Positions 50,214-64,000 of a stretch of 64,000 bases of DNA are shown here, one piece after another. Source of the DNA: Amoebidium appalachense. Its lineage: Eukaryota > Ichthyosporea. Position numbers and translations under genes: made by a program. Location: assembly GCA_963693365.1 (NCBI GenBank), contig CAVNZM010000010.1:8370001-8434000 (forward strand), written 5' to 3'. The notes beneath the pieces were generated by a model that saw only the letters and a list, made by a program, of their open reading frames with translations, was not told the DNA's origin and ran no database searches. Every line of letters starts with the position of its first letter. The first letter of the stretch is position 1.

Positions 50214-51130
50214 ATGGCGTCTCGAGGCAAGTGTCGGCACTGCGGCAAGACTGTCTACCAGCTGGAGTGTGTCACCGTTGGCCCCCCCAACAAGGAGCAG
50301 GTGGCACACAAGGTATGGGGCAAGATGCAAGCAACGTCTCAGTTCTCCTACGCTAGGTTTAAGAAGTTGCGAAGTTCATATTCTTGAGATCTATGCCTTT
50401 TCATGGCTTATGGAGAAATAAAAAGGCATGGGAGCAAGAGTGGCGCTTGTTCTCGGCACTGTATTTTGAATAGGTAGGTTGTGGGGGTTTGGTGCGTGGT
50501 TTTCAGACACTGCCAGATTTTATTGAAAACAAACTTTCTAATAAAATAGAGCAACAGATATACAAATATCTCTTTCTGAAATGAGCCAAGTCATAGCTGC
50601 TGAAGTGTAAAATGGTATGGCAAGGATTTTTTCGGCTTTGGCTGAGCAAGAAAAGGGTTATGTGTGCAACGGCAAGAGACGTGGAACACAGGTCCAGTAG
50701 AACGGTGATTGTTTTTCGATGGGCACTGAATGGCTGGGGAACTCTTCGTACGGGTGGTGATGTAAGAGAATGCAAGTGTAGTGTGTGAAAGGGGCGCTGT
50801 TTTCAACGAGACAACACGTTCGGTCCTCGATATTGGGAAGGGGTAGTAGTAGTTTGTGGGCCGGCACTAGTTTTTTTGGGCTCCTTACTTGTTCATTTAT
50901 TCATTCATTGCCGTGTCCGTGCCTTTGCGTTTTCCCAGGCGTGTCTCAAATGTGACCAACCCGAGTGCACCTGGAAGCTCAACGCCGGCAACTACACCTT
51001 CTGTGACGATAAGGTGGGCTGGTCTGGCTGGGCTGGGGTTATGGGTGTAGAGGCAGTGGGTGGACAGGGGGTGGGGGGGGGGGGGTAGGTGTGTGATAGT
51101 TCTGACGGGGTTTTTTCCCTTTTTTTCCCC

Positions 51131-51166
<36 letters not shown>

Positions 51167-51433
51167 GGGGGGGGGGGGGGGGGGAGGGAGGGAGGGGGTA
51201 GTGGGGAAAAAAAGGGAGAGGTGGGAGGAGAGGGGGGGGGGGGATCCTTCCCTTTTTTCGATCTGTTTTTGTTTCTTTATTTCCTTCTTCTTTCTTTTTT
51301 TCTGAATCTCTTTCTTTCCTTCCTTTTCTGCTTCGTTTTCTAGTGGAAGTAGGGAGGAGAGGGGTGGGGGTTTGGGGAGGGGGGGGGGGGGGGGTTCTCT
51401 CCTGCTGCCTCGTTCTTTCTTTCTTTCTTTCTT

Positions 51434-51532
<99 letters not shown>

Positions 51533-52050
51533 GAAGGGGGGAGGGGGGGGAAAGGGTTGGTTGGTGTTGATATAGGTGGCGATGTCCCCCCCCCCCCCCC
51601 CTCTCTCCGTCTCTACCTTTCCCCCCCCCCCCTCCCCCCCTCCCCCCCCCCCCCCCCCCCCCCCCGCAACCCCCGCCTCCTCCTCTCTCCCTCTTCCCCC
51701 CCACCGTCTCTCTTGCTCTCTTGCTCTCTCTCGACTTTTTTTTTTGTTTCTTTTTCCGGCCTTCTTTCTTTTTTTCTTTTCTTTCCGTTTTCCTTTTTGT
51801 ATAGCTGGGGGGGGGGGGGGGGGGGGGGGGGGGGGAAGAATAGGTGATGATGTTAAGGTAGTGGTGTCGGTGAGGGGAAAGGGAGGGGGGGGGAAGTTTG
51901 GTGGTGGTTGTGAGTCAACCTTGGTTAACTTTGAATGCACTAGAGAGTACAAATTGAACAGTGATTAACCTTTGTGTGTGGTTGTCATGCGCGCACGAAG
52001 TGTCGTGTGTGTGCGTGTCTGTGGGTGGGTGGGGGTGTGGTTGGGGTGGG

Positions 52051-52085
<35 letters not shown>

Positions 52086-52723
52086 GGTGGTGGTGGTGGG
52101 GGGGGGGGGGGGGGGGGGGGGGGGGGAAGGGCAGGTCTCCATGTTTTGGCTAGTCCAATTCCTGCTGGGTCAGTGTGTTAACATGAGGACATGGACGTAA
52201 ATCAGAGAGGGTATATGATGGTTTATGGTGGTGGTGGTGGTGTGTGTGTGTGTGTGTGTGTGTAAGGGAGATGTGTGTGGGTGTATGTAAGGGAGGTTTG
52301 TGTATGTGTGTGTGTAAGGGAGTTATGGGTGGGTGTGTGGGTGGGTGTGTGGGTGTGCGGGGGTGGGTGGGTGGGTGGGTGGGTGGATGGTGTGTTTGAA
52401 GAGGAGGGGGGGAGGGGGGGTTAAACATTTCCAGCAACGTACGTGGTTTCAGGTGGTGTTTCAAGGTGCGGTAACAGGACATTAATATGATGTCAAAATG
52501 CACATCCCCGAAAATTTCTGGAAATGTGGTTGTCTTTGCCTACATATCATCAGGTTACCTCCCAAGTTTTTAGACAGTGCAATATGAAGGGATTAATGTT
52601 GTGCAGTCAAGGAGTGCCGGCTCCATATCTAACCACAAGTTGTGCACGCTGCAGGTTTACTGCAAGGCCCACAACCCCATGTCCGGTGCCTCCTATGGCG
52701 GCCATGTTCGGCCCACTGGCTAG
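50214..52723 (+). CDS. Small single LIM-domain protein, 80 aa
   Basis: Three exons, phase 0 throughout: 50214-50312, 50939-51013, 52655-52723. The whole protein is essentially one LIM zinc finger. Site 1: Cys7, Cys10, His32, Cys35. Site 2: Cys38, Cys43, Cys61, His64. The fourth to fifth ligand loop is C-x4-C (CDQPEC) instead of the usual C-x2-C. The order CRHCGKTVY, HKACLKC, LNAGNY, VYCKAHNP is that of CRP/LASP-type LIM domains. The tail (MSGASYGGHVRPTG) is short and has no second domain. Such proteins act as protein-binding adaptors, often at actin; the exact role here is unknown. The start codon context is ACACCATGG. It shares a head-to-head spacer with PDHB. Confidence 0.9.
51118..51510. 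repeat. T/C-, G- and (CT)n-rich block, LIM intron 2
   Basis: T-rich, G run (51165-51183), more T/C- and G-rich sequence, then (CTTT)n and (CT)n at 51417-51501 followed by (GT)n. It continues as C- and G-runs to 51835. Confidence 0.85.
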
Positions 52724-53285
52724 CACCAGAAGGTTCGGGTCTCATGGCTGAAAAGCCGTGGAGGTATGGGGGGTTTTTAAAGGATGTGTGTACACCTGGT
52801 TTATCTAGATAGATGTATACAGATATGCATCGTTTGTATGCCGGTCACAAGGCGTAGTAAGAGTTGTGTGACGTTTTTTTCTGGAAGCTTGTCGCCGAAA
52901 ATGGGCCATGGGGTTCGTTATTGATATGATCTCTTTAGCAAAATAGAATAGAAATAGACATAACAGGCATAGTGCTGGCAACTGTGCCAAAATAAATTCC
53001 ATTCGTCAGAAACTGCATGCGGTGAGTGAAACCAATATAACGACATGCACATCACTTGCCACTCATCACAAGACCCAGTACATCTGTGCTTCAGTTTCGT
53101 ATGATGAACACTTGTTTCTTTTTTTTTTTTGTGCCCACGTAACAACATAGGCCTGGTTTCACCGCGTGACATTCAAATTCGAATATTCACGCTCGGAAGG
53201 AGCTTAGTATATGTACAGGGGTCCTGTGGGCGACCTGATCGATCCCCCCGCTCCCCCCCCCCCCCCCCCCCCCCACACACTAATG

Positions 53286-53346
<61 letters not shown>

Positions 53347-53556
53347 GTCCCGGCCCCGGCAGACACCCACACACACATGATATGCAAACCGTTCTCCGAG
53401 GCTCGTGCACCCTGGCCCACCTTTAAATTTCCAACTTTTCGGTTTATTTTATAAATTTTAAATCATGGCCAAACACCCATAACCACACACACACACACAC
53501 GTACTGTACAGTGTGTCACAACGCCCGCGCACACACGCACACACAGAGGCACACAC

Positions 53557-53623
<67 letters not shown>

Positions 53624-53872
53624 TGTACACAAACACACACACACACACATACACACAGTACACGTGTACACAGCCACTGGCATGTGTACACACGTCACAC
53701 GCACACGCACACAAACATAAACCCACGCACACGCGCACACAGACACACAGACACACACGCACATACACGCACACGCACACACACATGCGCGAGCACACAC
53801 ACAAACACAAGCACACACCCACACACACATACGCACAGACACACACGCACATACACGCACACACACGCACAT

Positions 53873-53910
<38 letters not shown>

Positions 53911-54208
53911 CGTCACACGCACACAAACACACGTGTACACAGAGCCCGGAGCTGGCTTCTCCGGGGTGCCTCTTAGATCCCGCCATTTTTTTCGCGGGGT
54001 TGCCTAATCTAGAAATGTAGGAGCCAAATAAGGCTTCTTCATCTTTTTTCTTTTTTGGCGCTGGGCCAGCTGACAGTAAGTGTACACTCGTGACTAGCTC
54101 TCGCAGTCGATCTGTGGCACTCGAGCTCAAGGCCTCCTAGATAAACGTGCCACTTCAAGTCGGTGCCCGTGCCTGCTTAGCAACTCTCTACACAGCAACA
54201 GGGAAAGA
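52724..54208. other. Spacer with (AC)n, upstream of the histidine phosphatase gene
   Basis: Unique sequence to about 53240, a C run and (AC)n at 53253-53345, unique sequence to 53480, then a 450-bp AC/ACGC/ACAT compound array (53483-53940). 53941-54208 is unique and is the probable promoter and 5' UTR. No exon is supported. Confidence 0.6.
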
Positions 54209-60364
<6,156 letters not shown>

Positions 60365-60448
60365 GGGGGGTAGGAGGACGGCTGTCTGGACATATCCTTG
60401 GGCAGTTTTGGAGTCGTGTAGGGTGTTTTGTGCCTCGAGTAGTGGCGG

Positions 60449-60485
<37 letters not shown>

Positions 60486-61224
60486 GGTATTAGGCATTAG
60501 ATGTGTGTTTACATACTATAGTAATGAATTCGTGCCTGCACATAAGAATCGTAGACATGAACCGTGTTTCTAGACAATTAAGTGGCATGGTATACTATTA
60601 ATAGGTGCTTTTCTGACTTGAACTGTTTCGTAAACCCCTTTAAGTTAGTTAGTCGTGTAAGACTAATTGCTCTATAATGAGTAAAAATAATATTTGAGCT
60701 GCCCCGCTGATGACACAATGACACACCCGCACACGTTGTCAAATTGCTATTCGATAATTCATTAATCATGAGACGTGGAAGTCAAAAACGGCATCAATTC
60801 ACTCCGTAGTGGGCCTTTGCCTAATGATAATTGTTCCTTTTCAAATCCCCACCCCCTTGACCTAATATTAGCTAAGATTTTTCTATGAAGCGATCGTGAA
60901 TGAATGATCCAGAGGCTAAGCCCGTCCTCCCCCCCCCCCCTCCCCCCCTGAATCCCCCACTTTGAGCACCCTAACGTTCAACTTGCCGAGTATCCGGGAA
61001 CGTTCCCATGTTCCCTGAGGGCCTCTGCAACTAAACCTTGCATTCTCCTGGCTGCGGACCACATGCCCCATCCTTACTGCTCTGAATCCACATGCATACC
61101 CCTTCCGCATAATATGCATAACCCCCTCCCCCCTCCCCCCTCCCCCTCTATCCCCCCCCCCCCCCCTCCCCCTCTATCCCCCCCCCCCCCCCCCCCCCCG
61201 GCCCCTCCCCCCGGCCCCCCCCCC

Positions 61225-61261
<37 letters not shown>

Positions 61262-61307
61262 AGATCTCTAGATCTCTAGATCTCTAGATCTCTCTCTCTC
61301 TCTCTCT

Positions 61308-61364
<57 letters not shown>

Positions 61365-61475
61365 GATTCTCTCTCTCTCTCTGTCTCTCTCTGTCTCCCC
61401 CCCCCCCCCCCCCCCCCCCCCCCCCACCCCCTTCCCCGCTCTTCTACCGTGCTGTACTAGTAGAGCTCCCACCAC
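60365..61475. other. 3' flank of phosphatase gene, then simple repeats
   Basis: G run (about 60450-60482), AT-richer unique sequence 60483-61110 without an exon I can support, then C-rich blocks 61120-61220 and CT-type repeats. Confidence 0.55.
61221..61426. repeat. (CT)n with tandem AGATCTCT units
   Basis: (CT)n interrupted by four TAGATCTC octamers in a row at about 61260-61293 and by single copies later, then a C run to 61426. Confidence 0.88.
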
Positions 61476-61479
61476 AAAA

Positions 61480-61880
61480 TTTTAGCGTGTGATCCCGGCA
61501 AACCCATGATTTCGGTGAGCCTCGCAATTATCTGCAGCACTTCAAGAAAATATATATATTAGTTCACTGGCCACGTTCGTGCAACAGTACTTACTGCCTC
61601 AATGTTCTTCTGCAGCAAATGGGTTGCATGCGCAAAGTTTAGAAGTCTTCACTGATCGAATGCACGACGTTCGGGAGCCAGAAGATTGGGCGGGGAAGCC
61701 CTTGAAGGGGGAAGGGGGATGGGGGGGGGGGGGGGGGGGGGGGGGAACTCCCTGGGTCTCGGGTGGAGCTAGGAGTTCGTGAAAGAGAGGTGGCGCAGGC
61801 CACATTCCATGCCCTTATCACATCTATTTCGCTACATACCTGGTAATAGTTTTCGAGTTCGATACCCACCTGGATGTTGC
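61480..61880 (-). other. Possible small exons of an unidentified minus-strand gene
   Basis: Reading leftward, three splice-bounded open pieces appear. First, CATCCAG then GTGGGTATCG to TATTACCAG then GTATGT (about 61871-61842; VGIELENYYQ). Second, CTGCAG then 15 nt (KNIEA) then GTAAGT (about 61612-61598). Third, GCTGCAG then ATAATTGCG onward (about 61532; IIARLTEIMGLPG). The donors GTATGT and GTAAGT are good and all three are in phase 0. The joined peptide looks like a helical segment, but I recognise no family. Confidence 0.3.
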
Positions 61881-62763
61881 CTATTTTTTTTTAGGGCTAA
61901 GGCCCCCTAGAGATCTTTCTTTTTTCAAATAGATAGATAGTTTATTTGGTCATGTGCAGAATAATAATAATAAACAATCATGCATGTATATATATATATG
62001 CGCTCACAGCATGCACTGCTGGCCCTCACTGAACGTTAACACCATTATCAGTCAATTTAAAAGTTGGAATGCACAAATTGATTCATCAGTTTTAAAAATT
62101 TACAGCGGACATGCAACGAACGTACCGATTTGTGAGCTTCGTAATCACATGGTGTACGTGCACCGCGCATGCACGCGCTCGAAGGTGCTCGAAACTGCAT
62201 CGGCTGCAAAGGAGTGTGTGGCATGCCGTTCAGACGACCGTTTATTTTCGGGTGTGGCACTGCGGCCACCGCGTTGCAGTCCCGGATCAATTAAAAACCA
62301 CCACGTGCAAACAACCTGGCAAGGCAGTTGATCATGAAGGCACAGACACAGGCTATTGAAGTTTGCTGAAGGGTACAATAGCACAAATACCATACGATTG
62401 CCTGTTGGGTGTTTTCAAGTCACCAGCAACTGCTGCATACCTCAGCTGATAAAGTTTTATCAGGTATGCATTTCACATTCCCTCCAAAGAATCAGCCAAT
62501 CGGAATTCGGTTAGAGAATTGGAGGAAGCTCACGCGGCGCTCCGCCCAATTTGCCAAATACCCTGTAAGATACAGGCTGCCGAATACCTTCAAGGGCCCG
62601 TCAGCACTGGGGGCGTCAGCCTCTGATCTTTGAGCCTTGCGCGGGGCACAAGTGCACTCGAGTCAATGTCAGTGACATGACCATTGGCAATTTCTGCTGA
62701 CGACTCGTCGACAGACTGCATGGGAGGAGGAGGAGGAGGGGAAGGGGGGCGGGCGGGCGGGGC
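61881..62763. other. Unique sequence, no gene recognised
   Basis: Unique and AT-moderate, with an (ATA)n/(TA)n patch near 61960-62000. Short open frames on both strands lack splice logic or recognisable motifs. Confidence 0.5.
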
Positions 62764-62773
62764 GGGGGGGGGG

Positions 62774-62828
<55 letters not shown>
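62764..62828. repeat. G homopolymer ~60 nt
   Basis: A G-rich stretch starts at 62735, with an almost pure G run from 62776 to 62828. Confidence 0.9.
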
Positions 62829-62830
<2 letters not shown>

Positions 62831-63017
62831 GCTCGAGAAACCGAGGGCTCCTGATTGAGGTCCCTGTCACACGTGTGTGGGCCACGGTACGTCAGCAGAA
62901 ATCAGCCTCAATATTACATGTCGGCCAAGTGCATTCTCTCCGGCCAGTAACTGTACTCAGGCACAATCCCACTCCCCTCAAACTCCTCTTCTCTCTCTCT
63001 AGTTCTAGAGCTCTCTC

Positions 63018-63048
<31 letters not shown>

Positions 63049-63060
63049 CTCTCCCCTCCC

Positions 63061-64000
<940 letters not shown>

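Noticed and set aside
50897-51952. 351-residue minus-strand frame with Arg-Glu and Lys-rich blocks.
   Set aside because: Low-complexity translation of (CT)n, T-rich and C/G runs in intron 2 of the LIM gene; it contains no recognisable domain.

Overview
This window is nuclear DNA from an intron-dense eukaryote, most likely a unicellular relative of animals (holozoan or ichthyosporean-like), though I cannot name the species. The reasons are spliceosomal GT-AG introns in almost every gene, a tRNA-Trp almost identical to the animal one as I remember it, a RUFY-type RUN+FYVE protein (a holozoan family to my knowledge), IGBP1/TAP42, mitochondrial PDH E1 beta, a single-LIM protein, and Copia and tyrosine-recombinase-type retroelements. 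Introns and spacers are packed with (AC)n/(GT)n, (CT)n/(GA)n and very long C or G homopolymers. These create hundreds of spurious open frames, which are left out here. All multi-exon models were built by hand from splice sites, reading phase and remembered family patterns, and no search was run.

Layout. 588-1820 (-): an intronless 410-aa protein of unknown function. 2785-8207 (-): IGBP1/TAP42, ten exons, 322 aa, with a tRNA-Trp gene nested in intron 7 on the same strand. 9885-21583 (+): a RUFY-like protein, eighteen exons, 566 aa, divergent from IGBP1, with a fold-back (MITE-like) element in one intron. 21584-26595: spacer with an orphan candidate first exon, a long (AC)n array, and a nested repeat structure (196-bp and about 310-bp direct repeats) around a truncated RT-RNase H-recombinase fragment. 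26596-35933 (+): a tryptophanase-like PLP lyase, fourteen exons, 594 aa, very bacterial in sequence, with two minisatellites in its introns. 36454-40843: a complete Copia insertion (apparently identical 708-bp LTRs, GATAC target duplication) whose single ORF has lost protease and integrase. 41900-49116 (-): PDHB, ten exons, 364 aa. 50214-52723 (+): single LIM-domain protein, three exons, 80 aa, divergent from PDHB. 54209-60364 (+): histidine phosphatase with a novel N-terminal half, six exons, 401 aa. 60365-64000: mostly repeats with possible unassigned minus-strand exons.

The genes do not form an operon-like system. Two pairs are head-to-head (IGBP1/RUFY and PDHB/LIM) and may share promoter regions. 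The tryptophanase (which makes pyruvate) and PDHB (which uses it) are convergent neighbours, probably by chance. The points most worth following up are the intron-rich bacterial-type tryptophanase, the FYVE domain with Gln-Gln in place of the PI3P-binding His-His, introns with complementary (GT)n and (AC)n ends, and the recent protease/integrase-less Copia element.
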